Of a stretch of 64,000 bases of DNA, positions 36,958 to 46,303 are shown piece after piece. The DNA is taken from contig JBGSKQ010000133.1 in assembly GCA_041741095.1 (NCBI GenBank), positions 16,713 to 80,712 of the forward strand, in the 5' to 3' direction. Numbering within the stretch: the stretch's first letter is position 1; each line of letters begins with the position of its first letter. This DNA is from UBA6168 sp041741095. Lineage in GTDB: Bacteria > Bacteroidota > Bacteroidia > Chitinophagales > Saprospiraceae. Under the pieces are notes generated by a model. That model was not told the DNA's origin, made no database searches, and worked only from the letters and a program-made list of their open reading frames with translations. Made by a program: the position numbers and the translations under genes.

Positions 36958-37878
36958 ATGAAAAAGCTTTTCAACCTCTTCATATTAATCACCTTTTCAC
37001 TGGGTTGTTTTGCGCAAAGCGATTTGTTGTACTCCCATTTTATGTTCAACAAATTGGCATTTAACCCAGGATATACAGGCAGCAAAGGCTCCTTTGATGT
37101 ATCTGCATATTATCGCCGCCAATGGTCAGGAATTGATGGTTCGCCAAGGACCATGAATTTCAATGCACATACCCCTTTTGGGGGCGGGAAAAATGCCTTG
37201 GGCATTGCTTTCACTGCCGACGAAATTGGCGACGTCAATAGCACAGCGCTCGATTTGTTTTATGCTTATCAGATTAAATGGAGCGCCAAAAGCAAATTGA
37301 GCATTGGCCTGCAAGGGCGCATCGAGCAAGGCCGTTTCAATTGGTCCAATGCCAGTGCTGTTGAAAAAGACGATGAGGCAATACCTAATACGAACGATAC
37401 CAATTATGCACCCAACTTTGGCGTGGGTGCCTATTATTTTGCTGGAAAATATTATGTGGGCCTTTCGGTGCCGAGATTGTTAAAAAACCCGCTGTACCTG
37501 AGCAACGACAATACAGGCACTTCCAGGGAAGGCGTGTTGACATACTATATGACAGCGGGTGCTCAATTGAAATTGACCCGTCAAATACAGCTAATGCCCG
37601 CTGTATTATTGAGCTATAATACCAATGCACCTGTAGATGTGGACTTAAACGCCAATTTCTTGTTCCTGGATGCCTTTTGGTTGGGTGCAAGCTACCGTCT
37701 TGCCGATTCATTTGATGGTCTTATGGGGTATGAATTCAAAAATGGCATGAGACTAGGTCTTGCGATGGATTTCACCCTGTCAAAATTGCGCAAATTCACC
37801 AATGGCAGCTATGAAATTATGCTGGGATATACTTTCAAGTGCAAGGAATGCGATGTTCATCACTTGCGGTATTTTTAA
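36958..37878 (+). CDS. PorP/SprF-family T9SS outer-membrane protein
   Basis: 306 residues. Signal peptide MKKLFNLFILITFSLGCFAQ, then the typical SDLLYSHFMFNKLAFNPGYTGS start of the family and an outer-membrane barrel pattern to the end, which has a CKECDVHH motif. PorP/SprF proteins are dedicated outer-membrane partners needed for secretion or anchoring of type B sorting-domain cargo such as SprB. Its position right after the adhesin gene makes the adhesin its likely client. The start is the ATG at 36958, two codons inside a TTG-initiated frame. Confidence 0.94.
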   Translation: MKKLFNLFILITFSLGCFAQSDLLYSHFMFNKLAFNPGYTGSKGSFDVSAYYRRQWSGIDGSPRTMNFNAHTPFGGGKNALGIAFTADEIGDVNSTALDLFYAYQIKWSAKSKLSIGLQGRIEQGRFNWSNASAVEKDDEAIPNTNDTNYAPNFGVGAYYFAGKYYVGLSVPRLLKNPLYLSNDNTGTSREGVLTYYMTAGAQLKLTRQIQLMPAVLLSYNTNAPVDVDLNANFLFLDAFWLGASYRLADSFDGLMGYEFKNGMRLGLAMDFTLSKLRKFTNGSYEIMLGYTFKCKECDVHHLRYF

Positions 37879-37985
37879 TAAAATGGTCAATTGTTAAAAG
37901 TTAGATGGAATTGGGTATAGGTAATAATTACTTCTGGAATTCACTACTTTAACTATTCCCCCCTCCATCAACAACCAAAAAAAAT

Positions 37986-39992
37986 ATGAAAAGAATATTT
38001 TCACCATTAACACTTTTGTTAGTGAGCACAGTTTGGCTACACGGCCAAACCAGTTCGATAAGCAATAATTCTGCGCCGCTTTCAGGTTATGAAGTCATCA
38101 ATTTGGAAGCAATTAATTCTGACCAATTGGACTTTTGCGCAATACCATTGGGGAACAAGGTAATTTTTACCTCCACCCGCAACAATGATCGCTTGTTTCA
38201 TTGCGATAAGGACTTGGCAAGGGGCCATTATTCCGATTTGTGGATTTCCAAAAAGGATGGTGCAGGTGAGTTATTGTCCCCAGAAATGGTCGAGGGAGAA
38301 GTTAATGGAAAATACCATGACGGGGCCTGTACATTTACACCTGATGGGGCCACCATGATTTTTTCCAGAAATAATAAGAAGGGACCAAACGCCAACGGTT
38401 CCATTGATTTGAAATTATACCAATCCAAATTCAAAAATGGTGCATGGATGGAAGTGGCGGAACTTCCTTTTAATAGCGACGATTATTCTACATGCCATCC
38501 TGCTTTAAATCCCACTGGCAACTGGTTGTTCTTTGCTTCCAACCGCCCTGGTGGATATGGAGGGGCTGATATATATGTAGCGGAAAAGAAAGGTGAAAGT
38601 TGGGGGCCTGCAATAAACTTGGGCCCAGAGGTTAACTCCACTGGAAATGAGCTTTTTCCCTTTGTAGCGATGGATGGCTACCTTTATTTTTCTTCTGATG
38701 GACATCCAGGATTGGGAGGTTTGGATATTTTTTCCATAAAAATACATGGAGGGAGCGAACCGGAAGGCCGGACAAGACTGGATGTTCCAGTAAATTCCTC
38801 TTTTGATGATTTTGCTTTCACTACCAATTCCAATGGGACTGCGGGCTATTTGACATCTGATCGTCCGGGCGGGAAAGGTTTGGACGATTTATATTCCTGG
38901 AAATTTACTGGAATGAAACCTGTCATTGCCAATATATGTGTCGTGGACAAAAATAGCAATGAGCGAATTTCAGACGCAGATTTGACCATTGAACCGCTGG
39001 GTAATAATTTGTCGCAAAATACTGCATTCTCTGGCCCCAACGGCTATTCGTTCCTTCAATTGGAAGCCACAAATGTTAAAGGAAAGGAATATCTTATTTT
39101 AGTGCCTTATGAAAATAGCCTGACTGAAGCAAGCAATAAATTGGGCAATAGCTGCAATGTAAAATATGCCGTTTTGCCGGGCACTAAATATCGGATCACC
39201 GCCAATAAATCTGGCTATCAACCTACTACTAAAATAATTTCTGCAGAAGAATTGACAGCTACGCCCGAATGGCTCCTGCCAATTGAACCTACTCGTGGGC
39301 CAATAGCCATGAGTGGCAAGGTTAAAGACAAAAATGATGGTTCTCCCATCCCCTTGGCAGATGTAACGGTGAAAAATAAGTGCAGTAATTTGGAATTGTC
39401 ATACACTGCCGATAATTCGGGAAATTTTAACTTCTTGATGGAATGTGGTTGCGATTATGAAATTATCGCATCAAAAGGGACATACCATTATGACGTAGAA
39501 ACGCTCAGTTCTATGAATATTCCTTGCGAAAAAAATGATGTAACTGTTCTATTGTATTTGGAAAAGGAGTTTATTCCAACACCCAGGAAAAACGACTTTG
39601 AGGTGGGCAAGGTCATCCAATTGGAAGATGTGTATTACGACTACGATAAATTCTTCATCCGCTCGGATGCCGCTTCTGAATTGGAAAAAGTAGTGGAATT
39701 ATTGCAGGATTATCCAAGTATGGAAATAGAATTAAGTTCCCACACGGATTCAAGAGGTTCTGATGAATACAATGAATGGTTGTCACAAAAAAGGGCCGAA
39801 GCTGCAGTGGAATACATCATCAGCCGTGGTATTAAACGTTATCGCCTGAAAGCCAAAGGTTATGGTGAATCAAGACTGGTGAACGGTTGCCACAACGGTA
39901 TTGAATGTGATGAAAATGAACACCAACAAAACCGCCGCACAGAAATTAAAGTCACTAAACTGACCGAACCAAACGTGAAAATAGTGGACTAA
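37986..39992 (+). CDS. OmpA-family protein with PD40 propeller and carboxypeptidase-regulatory domain
   Basis: 668 residues. Signal peptide, PD40 beta-propeller repeats (about 60-300: FTPDGATMIFSRNN, NWLFFASNRPGGYGGADIY, YLYFSSDGHPGLGGLDIF, GYLTSDRPGGKGLDDLY), a CarboxypepD_reg-like domain (about 440-520) and a C-terminal OmpA peptidoglycan-binding domain (about 545-660, SSHTDSRGSDEYN, NRRTEI). This architecture regularly follows PorP/SprF genes and resembles the PorE/SprE-side envelope components. Probably links the T9SS-exported adhesin complex to the cell wall. Confidence 0.93.
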   Translation: MKRIFSPLTLLLVSTVWLHGQTSSISNNSAPLSGYEVINLEAINSDQLDFCAIPLGNKVIFTSTRNNDRLFHCDKDLARGHYSDLWISKKDGAGELLSPEMVEGEVNGKYHDGACTFTPDGATMIFSRNNKKGPNANGSIDLKLYQSKFKNGAWMEVAELPFNSDDYSTCHPALNPTGNWLFFASNRPGGYGGADIYVAEKKGESWGPAINLGPEVNSTGNELFPFVAMDGYLYFSSDGHPGLGGLDIFSIKIHGGSEPEGRTRLDVPVNSSFDDFAFTTNSNGTAGYLTSDRPGGKGLDDLYSWKFTGMKPVIANICVVDKNSNERISDADLTIEPLGNNLSQNTAFSGPNGYSFLQLEATNVKGKEYLILVPYENSLTEASNKLGNSCNVKYAVLPGTKYRITANKSGYQPTTKIISAEELTATPEWLLPIEPTRGPIAMSGKVKDKNDGSPIPLADVTVKNKCSNLELSYTADNSGNFNFLMECGCDYEIIASKGTYHYDVETLSSMNIPCEKNDVTVLLYLEKEFIPTPRKNDFEVGKVIQLEDVYYDYDKFFIRSDAASELEKVVELLQDYPSMEIELSSHTDSRGSDEYNEWLSQKRAEAAVEYIISRGIKRYRLKAKGYGESRLVNGCHNGIECDENEHQQNRRTEIKVTKLTEPNVKIVD

Positions 39993-39996
39993 TATG

Positions 39997-40039
39997 AACG
40001 ATGAATGATGAACCTTACAAACGTTCATCATTCATCGTT
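39997..40039. terminator. Convergent terminator between OmpA/PD40 gene and fadJ
   Basis: Perfect 17-bp stem AACGATGAATGATGAAC/GTTCATCATTCATCGTT, 9-base loop; its right edge touches the fadJ stop codon. The GATGAAC oligomers are the same type as in the dispersed repeats at 26071 and 61282. Confidence 0.75.
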
Positions 40040-42150
40040 TATAGTTCATCGTTATTAAGCAGCCATTTTGGTACGGAGAAACGTTGGCCGTGCGCTGTTT
40101 TTAGGGCTTCTGAGCGGGCAATAAAATTATCTTTTCCATAATCCCTCACATATTGTATTACCCCACCTTTAAAAGCAGGAAATCCCCAGCCAAACACGCT
40201 GCCAAGATTGGCTTCGGGGACGGTATTTATAACTCCTTCCTGCAAGCACCAAACTGCTTCCAATACTTGCGCAAATAATAATCGTTCAATGATTTCTTCA
40301 TGGGGCAAGTTCGTTTCCTGCTGAGGAAAAACTTCTGACAAATCATTCCATATTTTCTTATTTCCCTCCATATATTCATAAAATCCCACCATTTTTTCTG
40401 CACCGGGCCGTTTTAATTCATCCAGCATTTTATTCAAGACAGTTACGGCTGGATGGCGGATATATTTGGTGCCATAATGCGCTGAAGCTTGTTTTTCATA
40501 TCGCAAAACCAATTCCAGCGAAAGTTCGTCGGCCAGTGCCAAGGGGCCTTTCGGCATCCCGGCATGTACGCCCAGGTTTTCAATTAATACAGGAGAAATT
40601 CCCTCCTGCAACATGGTAATTCCTTCCAGGATATAGGTATTTTGTACCCTGGCCACATAAAAACCCCAGTCGTCCTTCACCACAATGGGGGTTTTGCCAA
40701 TGGATTTTACAAAATCAAATGCTTTTGCCACCGTCTCTTCGGAGGTGTTCTTTCCCCGCACAATTTCTACCAAAGGCACTTTTTCTACTGGCCGGAAGAA
40801 ATGCAAGCCGATGAAATGGGCGGGGTTATTGGTGTTTTCCGCCAATCGGGTGATAGGAATAGACACTGTATTGCTAGCCAAAATGGCATATTCGTCCAAA
40901 TAAATCTCCGTATCGGTAATGACTTTCTTTTTCAGGTTGGTATTTTCAAAAACTGACTCGATGACCAGGTCGCATTCCTTGAATTCATTGGCTTTTTCGG
41001 TGGTCGTAATTTTTTTGATGGCCATATCTTTTCCCGCCCAATCAAAATCGCCCGTGCCGATGTAATGGTCGAGCGCCTGCCCTACCCTATCCTTGCCTTG
41101 CTCCGCAATCATTTTGGAAACATCCTTTAGGACCACGTCCATACCATTCGACAGGCAGGCGGCGGCGATGCCCGTCCCCATCATGCCCGCCCCGACAATG
41201 CCCACTTTTTTAGCCCGGAATTTCCCAAAACCCTTCGGGCGGCTGATGCCCTGGTCTATGGCATTTTGGTCGAACCACAGGGCCTGGATCATGTTTTTTG
41301 ACTCCCGGCTCAGGAGGAGGGAAGTATAATAGCGGCTCTCGATGCGGGTTGCGGTTTCAAAATCCACCCTGCTGCCTTCGTTCAAGGTATTTAAAATGGC
41401 CAATGGCGCAGGGAAATGATTGTGCCAGGTAGCTGCCACACGGGCTGCGAGTTTGGAAATCAAACGGGCCGTAGCGGGGTCTTTCGCCGTGCCGCCGGGG
41501 ATGTTGGCAAGGGCATCGTCCCAAGGGCGGCGGGCTTCCTGGGTATTGAGCAACCAGTTTTTGGCCAGCGTTATCAATTGATTTTCATCCTCTGCCAACT
41601 CATCTACCAGCCCCACCTGAAGGGCATCCTTGGGTGTCCAGATGCGGCCCCCGGTCAATATGTCAAAAGCCTTTTCAATGCCCAATTGCCACATGAGGCG
41701 GATGACGCCGCCATTGCCGGGCATCAGGCCAAAATTTACCTCCGGCAGCCCTACCCGAACGTCCGTTTTATCCAATAAAATGCGGTGATGGCAAGCCAAT
41801 GCCAATTCAAAACCAGTCCCCAAAGCAGAGCCATTAATAGCAGCAACCACAGGCACACCCGGCCTTTCCAAATCACGGAAAAACGCTTTCAGTTTTTGTG
41901 AAAAATCAAAAATCTCCTGGGGGTTGTTCGACCTCGACAGGTATTCCAAATCACCACCTGCCAGGAAGGTCTTTTTGGCAGAATTGATGATTACGCCCTT
42001 TAGTCCCCCTTTTTCTTTCTCCTTTTTCAAATGCGCAATAACTGGGACAAAGGCATCAACAATCTCGTGGTTGAGGATATTGAGCGGACGGCCCTTCATG
42101 TCGAGGGTGATGATGGCGATGTGATCAGTATCTTTGGTATAGCGTATCAT
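40039..42150 (-). CDS. fadJ: FadJ/FadB-type fatty-acid oxidation multifunctional enzyme
   Basis: 703 residues. N-terminal enoyl-CoA hydratase domain (about 5-190, AAINGSALGTGFELALACHH oxyanion region), then the NAD-binding domain of 3-hydroxyacyl-CoA dehydrogenase (GAGMMGTGIA near 317), the catalytic HFFRPVEKVPLVEIV segment and C-terminal domains. It hydrates and oxidises acyl-CoA intermediates in beta-oxidation; a thiolase partner is not in the window. A TACCTTTG box with TTG 20 bases upstream provides a good promoter. Confidence 0.94.
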   Translation of the reverse strand: MIRYTKDTDHIAIITLDMKGRPLNILNHEIVDAFVPVIAHLKKEKEKGGLKGVIINSAKKTFLAGGDLEYLSRSNNPQEIFDFSQKLKAFFRDLERPGVPVVAAINGSALGTGFELALACHHRILLDKTDVRVGLPEVNFGLMPGNGGVIRLMWQLGIEKAFDILTGGRIWTPKDALQVGLVDELAEDENQLITLAKNWLLNTQEARRPWDDALANIPGGTAKDPATARLISKLAARVAATWHNHFPAPLAILNTLNEGSRVDFETATRIESRYYTSLLLSRESKNMIQALWFDQNAIDQGISRPKGFGKFRAKKVGIVGAGMMGTGIAAACLSNGMDVVLKDVSKMIAEQGKDRVGQALDHYIGTGDFDWAGKDMAIKKITTTEKANEFKECDLVIESVFENTNLKKKVITDTEIYLDEYAILASNTVSIPITRLAENTNNPAHFIGLHFFRPVEKVPLVEIVRGKNTSEETVAKAFDFVKSIGKTPIVVKDDWGFYVARVQNTYILEGITMLQEGISPVLIENLGVHAGMPKGPLALADELSLELVLRYEKQASAHYGTKYIRHPAVTVLNKMLDELKRPGAEKMVGFYEYMEGNKKIWNDLSEVFPQQETNLPHEEIIERLLFAQVLEAVWCLQEGVINTVPEANLGSVFGWGFPAFKGGVIQYVRDYGKDNFIARSEALKTAHGQRFSVPKWLLNNDEL

Positions 42151-42187
42151 GCGGCTTGGTTAGTTTTGCCCCGTTTTCTTGAGCGTG

Positions 42188-42195
42188 CAAAGGTA
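42188..42195 (-). promoter_or_regulatory. -7 promoter element for fadJ
   Basis: TACCTTTG followed by CACG on the minus strand with a TTG (42216-42218) 20 bases upstream, close to the full Bacteroidota promoter layout. Confidence 0.6.
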
Positions 42196-42246
42196 GCAGG
42201 ATGCATCAAACCGCTCAATCAACGATTAGCACTCATATAAAAAACA

Positions 42247-43554
42247 TTGAACATCCTTCTGAAAAATACAATCCTCCTGGCCTTTGCCCTCTGGCTTTGT
42301 CTGCCCTGTGTGGCGCAGGAGGGCCGCTCCCGTTTCGATTTTGCCCAGAGCTACATCGGCCTGTCGTCGCAAATTTTGCCGGGTTTTGGCTCCACGCAAA
42401 TATTGGCCGACGAGTCCGATCCAGATTCCAAGGTGAAAAAACGCCTCCCCACCACCTACCAGCCCCGCCTCGACATCGGCGGGATGCACTTCTGGGGGCA
42501 TGTGGACATGATGGCTTCCATCCCCCTGTACGGGGCCATCCGCAGCTCCGTTGACGGTGTTTCGTATGAAATCTCCACGGGTTTTTCCATGAACATCCGC
42601 TATTATCCCTTGAGTGTATTTCAGCCCACTTCCTTTCGCTTGCGGCCTTTTGGTGGAGTGAAATGGAGCGACATGCACTATCGGCAAAAAGCGGCGGGCC
42701 AGCAAAAAGGTATCCAATGGAACAAACAAATCCTCATGCTGGAAACGGGTTGTGCTTTTGAACGCAAGCGCTACCTGGCCGATTTCACCTTGCAATGGCT
42801 GCCTAACCACGATTACCAATACCCCATTTCACGCCAGCAAAAAGGAAAACTCGAATTCCCCTTTCTCTCTTATCATATCGGGGTGAAATACCTGTTTGAT
42901 TTTACGGCCATCAATAACCAAGCGGAAGTTCAATCGGCTAACGCCATTTGGTTTCAGGAATTGGAGCAAAAAAAGAAACTCAACGCATTTGCCATCGCCA
43001 TCGGCATTTCGGAACTGTTGCCCGTTGGGCATTCGGAATACAAGCAGCGGCCTGACAGGCAGTTTTTGCAAAACCCCGGCCCGATGTCGGTTTTCCCCGA
43101 TATCGCCCTTTCGCAATATTTCCACCGGCCCGATGCGGAAATCCGCCTGGCCTTCCGACCGACCGGCAACAAACAGGAAGGATATGGATTTTTGCATAAA
43201 AGCAAGCGCTTGTCACTCTCGTTGGAAGCCTATAAATTCTTGTTCGACTACAAGGGCTTTGTGCCATTTGCGGGCGCAGGCTTCGGTTACAACTGGCTTC
43301 GTTTGGAAGAATTTGACAACGGAACACAAGTGCAGTCTGCCGCCGACAGCAAGTTTGCGCCACTATTTGTCATCGGCTGGGACATCAGGCCCACCCGTGC
43401 GGAATGGATGCTCATCCGCAGCAATATCCGCTGGACACCCTGGCTTTCAATGGAGGTGGAAGGGGCAGATCTTCAATACAACGACGTGGAAATCAATTTC
43501 CTTCAATATGTCTTCTTCCCCGGCAGGTTTCATTTAAAATTTTTTGGTCGCTGA
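42247..43554 (+). CDS. Outer-membrane beta-barrel protein, unknown function
   Basis: 435 residues from a TTG start: an in-frame stop ends 6 bases upstream and the signal peptide (MNILLKNTILLAFALWLCLPCVAQ) needs this codon. The mature protein alternates polar and aromatic residues in short strands (GGMHFWGHVDMMASIPLY, FLFDYKGFVPFAGAGFGYNW) and ends with FHLKFFGR, a terminal aromatic pattern fitting an outer-membrane barrel. No family recognised. Confidence 0.8.
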   Translation: MNILLKNTILLAFALWLCLPCVAQEGRSRFDFAQSYIGLSSQILPGFGSTQILADESDPDSKVKKRLPTTYQPRLDIGGMHFWGHVDMMASIPLYGAIRSSVDGVSYEISTGFSMNIRYYPLSVFQPTSFRLRPFGGVKWSDMHYRQKAAGQQKGIQWNKQILMLETGCAFERKRYLADFTLQWLPNHDYQYPISRQQKGKLEFPFLSYHIGVKYLFDFTAINNQAEVQSANAIWFQELEQKKKLNAFAIAIGISELLPVGHSEYKQRPDRQFLQNPGPMSVFPDIALSQYFHRPDAEIRLAFRPTGNKQEGYGFLHKSKRLSLSLEAYKFLFDYKGFVPFAGAGFGYNWLRLEEFDNGTQVQSAADSKFAPLFVIGWDIRPTRAEWMLIRSNIRWTPWLSMEVEGADLQYNDVEINFLQYVFFPGRFHLKFFGR

Positions 43555-43562
43555 TTCAGGGT

Positions 43563-43945
43563 TGTCATTTGTCATTGGTCATTTGTCATTGACAAGGCCT
43601 CGCCCCTATTCCAAAGTTCCGACGCCCCTTGTCATTGCCGCAGGCAAGCTGCAACGTCAAGTGAGAAGCCCCGTCGTGACTTTGTGGATTGCCTGCGGCA
43701 ATGACAAACGTGACGTCGCAGTTTGCCTGCGGCAATGACAAAGCACCGCCCCTGTTCCAAAGTTCCGACGCCCCTTGTCATCGCCGTAGGCGACCCGCTA
43801 CGTCAAGTGGAAAGCCCCGCCGTGACGTTGCAGTTTGCCTTTGGCAATGACAAAGCGGCTTTCACTTATGACGATGCAGCTTGCCTGCGGCAATGACAAA
43901 CGTGACGTTGCAGTTTGCCTTCGGCAATGACAAAAAAGGTGAAAC
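43563..43945. repeat. Palindromic repeat cluster (about seven copies)
   Basis: A core like TTGTCATTGCCGCAGGCAA occurs on one strand at 43629 and 43775 and inverted at 43691, 43725, 43837, 43883 and 43917 with small changes. A 33-base direct repeat (centred on TTCCAAAGTTCCGACGCCCC) recurs 146 bases apart (43604 and 43750). The cluster opens with 7-base repeats of TTGTCAT. No gene is seen. Confidence 0.75.
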
Positions 43946-43946
43946 C

Positions 43947-44459
43947 TCAAGGCACCCCAGCCCCAAACAATTCATCCAAATAATAGCTCCGGCTGGCCGC
44001 CGTGTAATTGTCCCGGCAATCCCCTTCCCCACTCCGCATGATGCTGGCGCAGGTGCCATTCGACAAAGCAGCTTCGTTGTGATCCAAAGCGAGGTAACAA
44101 TGACCTAATTCATGGAACACCACCATTTCCTTGTACAATTGGCTGGCATTGCTGTTCCAGAAGGTTTTGTCAATAACGATATTGTGGCCAATAGCGGCAC
44201 CATAACTGCACTGCCCCGCCACATATTCTTGGGTGATTTCAGCCACCTTTCCTGTGATGCCAGCATCTTCCAAATCCACATTATAGCCCCGGATGGCCGC
44301 TTCGTATTCAAAGCGTTCAAAAAAATCCCACAAAGCCCGCTCTACTGCTGGATACGTTTTGGCGGAAACCAAGATTTCTTCTTCTGTATCAGGTTTACAG
44401 GCAGAGGAAAAGGCGATAAAGTAAAAGGCAATGGCAAGCAGAATGGTGTGTTTTAGCAT
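43947..44459 (-). CDS. Putative zinc-metalloprotease lipoprotein
   Basis: 170 residues. Signal with a lipobox-like FSSAC (C21), then a small domain with HELGH (H116, E117, H120) followed at +6/+7 by D126-H127, and a later SIMR segment that could be a metzincin-like Met-turn. The spacing differs by one residue from classical HExxHxxGxxH, so the third ligand could be D126 or H127. Four cysteines lie in the mature part. Substrate unknown. The start was taken at the ATG before the signal; the frame is open to 44555. Confidence 0.75.
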   Translation of the reverse strand: MLKHTILLAIAFYFIAFSSACKPDTEEEILVSAKTYPAVERALWDFFERFEYEAAIRGYNVDLEDAGITGKVAEITQEYVAGQCSYGAAIGHNIVIDKTFWNSNASQLYKEMVVFHELGHCYLALDHNEAALSNGTCASIMRSGEGDCRDNYTAASRSYYLDELFGAGVP

Positions 44460-44743
44460 GATTAGAATTGGTTTTGAAACAGTGGCGGATAAACCACTGC
44501 GGGAAACGACGCTATCTCGTGTCCCTACGTGGCTCAGTGCCTCCGTGTTGAACATGGACGAATGCTGAATCCTTTAATTTTGAGAAAAATCAAGGCAGGT
44601 AAAAGAATGGCAGTATAGGCAAGTAATTTTCGGGCAATAACTTTCAGAAATTACAAATTGTTGCCTCCGAGAACCAAAATTTTACTTTTCGGGTTCTCGT
44701 GCGTTGAAATGAAGGAAGCCCCCAAACCCGTCAAACAAAAAAA

Positions 44744-46144
44744 ATGGCCAAACTTAAAATCTCCGGCAAAGAACTCCGCAAACTCGGCTATCCCGAAGGG
44801 CGTGCCATCGGCATGGCCATCAACGTGGTACACCAGTTTTACAAAAAAGAGAAAAAAGAAAAGGTGCTGGCACTGCTGGAAGCAGTTTTGGACGAGCCGG
44901 AAACTTATGCTGCCGACGAAGCACTGGGCCGAATCGTGGCGGAACTGGTGGAAAAGAAAAGCGAGCGGCCAGCGGAAATCCCCATTAATCCTACAGGCGT
45001 CCCTTACAAAGCCTTCGGCCTGGAAGCCATCGAACAAGGTGCCCTGGAGCAAATGAACGTAGCCACCCGTCTGCCAGTGACTGTAAAAGCCGCCCTGATG
45101 CCCGATGCCCATTCCGGCTACGGCCTGCCCATCGGCGGTGTATTGGCCACGGAAAACGCCGTCATCCCCTACGGAGTGGGCGTGGACATCGGCTGCCGCA
45201 TGTGCCTTTCGGTCTATCCCTTGCAGGCTGAGTTTTTGGAGAAAAACCGCTCCAAGCTCAACCTCATTTTACAGGAAAATACCGCCTTCGGGCAGGGCGA
45301 ACAAAAAAGGCCGGAGGACGACCCCATCTTCGAGCGCCCGGAATTCAGGGAACTGGCAGTGGTGAAAACGCTGAAAGACCGGGCTTCCCGGCAAATCGGC
45401 TCCTCCGGCTCCGGCAACCACTTCGTGGAATTTGGCCTGGTGGAAATATTGGAATTCGACGAGCGCTTGGGCCTGCTGCCCGGTAAATACCTCGCACTGC
45501 TATCGCACTCTGGTTCCCGCAACCTCGGCGCCACGATTGCGAAGCACTACACCAACCTCGCCATGCAAAAATGCCCGCTGCCCAAGGAGGCCAAACACCT
45601 CGCCTGGCTCGGCCTCGACACGCAGGAAGGGCAGGAATACTGGCAAGCCATGAACCTGGCGGGCGACTACGCCTCGGCCAACCACCACCACATCCACCGG
45701 CGCATGGCAAAGGCCCTCGGCGAAGACCCCCTGGCGATGGTGGAAAACCACCACAACTTCGCCTGGAAGGAACAACTGGAAGATGGCCGGGAGGTCATCG
45801 TACACCGTAAGGGCGCTACCCCGGCGGGCAAGGGCGTATTGGGCGTCATCCCCGGCTCTATGATCCACGACGGCTTCATCGTGCGGGGCAAGGGGTCGGC
45901 CACTGCCATCAACTCCGCCTCGCACGGCGCTGGCCGGGTGATGTCACGCACCAAGGCGAAAAACTCCATCACCCAGCACGAACTGAAAAAAGTGCTGAAA
46001 GAACACGGCGTGGAACTCACCGGCGGCGGCCTCGACGAAGCGCCCATGGCCTACAAAAACATCCACGAAGTGATGGCCTTCCAAAAGGATTTGGTGGAGA
46101 TTCTCGGCACTTTCTCGCCGAAAATTGTGCGGATGGATGCGTGA
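44744..46144 (+). CDS. rtcB: RtcB-family RNA ligase
   Basis: 466 residues. Metal-binding DIGC (D148, C151), the GSSGSGNHFVEF motif, and the guanylylated-His motif SHGAGR (H394) are all present, so the enzyme should be active as a GTP/Mn-dependent ligase joining 3'-phosphate and 5'-OH RNA ends. No archease, RtcA or RtcR gene is adjacent. The coding sequence is clearly GC-richer than the window average. Starts at MAKLKISGKELRKLGYPEG. Confidence 0.94.
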   Translation: MAKLKISGKELRKLGYPEGRAIGMAINVVHQFYKKEKKEKVLALLEAVLDEPETYAADEALGRIVAELVEKKSERPAEIPINPTGVPYKAFGLEAIEQGALEQMNVATRLPVTVKAALMPDAHSGYGLPIGGVLATENAVIPYGVGVDIGCRMCLSVYPLQAEFLEKNRSKLNLILQENTAFGQGEQKRPEDDPIFERPEFRELAVVKTLKDRASRQIGSSGSGNHFVEFGLVEILEFDERLGLLPGKYLALLSHSGSRNLGATIAKHYTNLAMQKCPLPKEAKHLAWLGLDTQEGQEYWQAMNLAGDYASANHHHIHRRMAKALGEDPLAMVENHHNFAWKEQLEDGREVIVHRKGATPAGKGVLGVIPGSMIHDGFIVRGKGSATAINSASHGAGRVMSRTKAKNSITQHELKKVLKEHGVELTGGGLDEAPMAYKNIHEVMAFQKDLVEILGTFSPKIVRMDA

Positions 46145-46303
46145 GGGGGGCTTTCGGTCATTGGCCATTGGTCATTTGGTCATTATTTAAATCGTTGAAA
46201 ATCAATATTTTGAAATACAAAAACCTTTATGAAAAAATGGATTTTCAAAGCATTTGATAGCACTCATTGGCCGTTTAAACAGACTATGTGGTATTGCAGT
46301 TTG

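Noticed and set aside
43563..43945. CRISPR array
   Set aside because: Repeats occur in both orientations with irregular spacing, no unique spacers of constant length and no cas genes.
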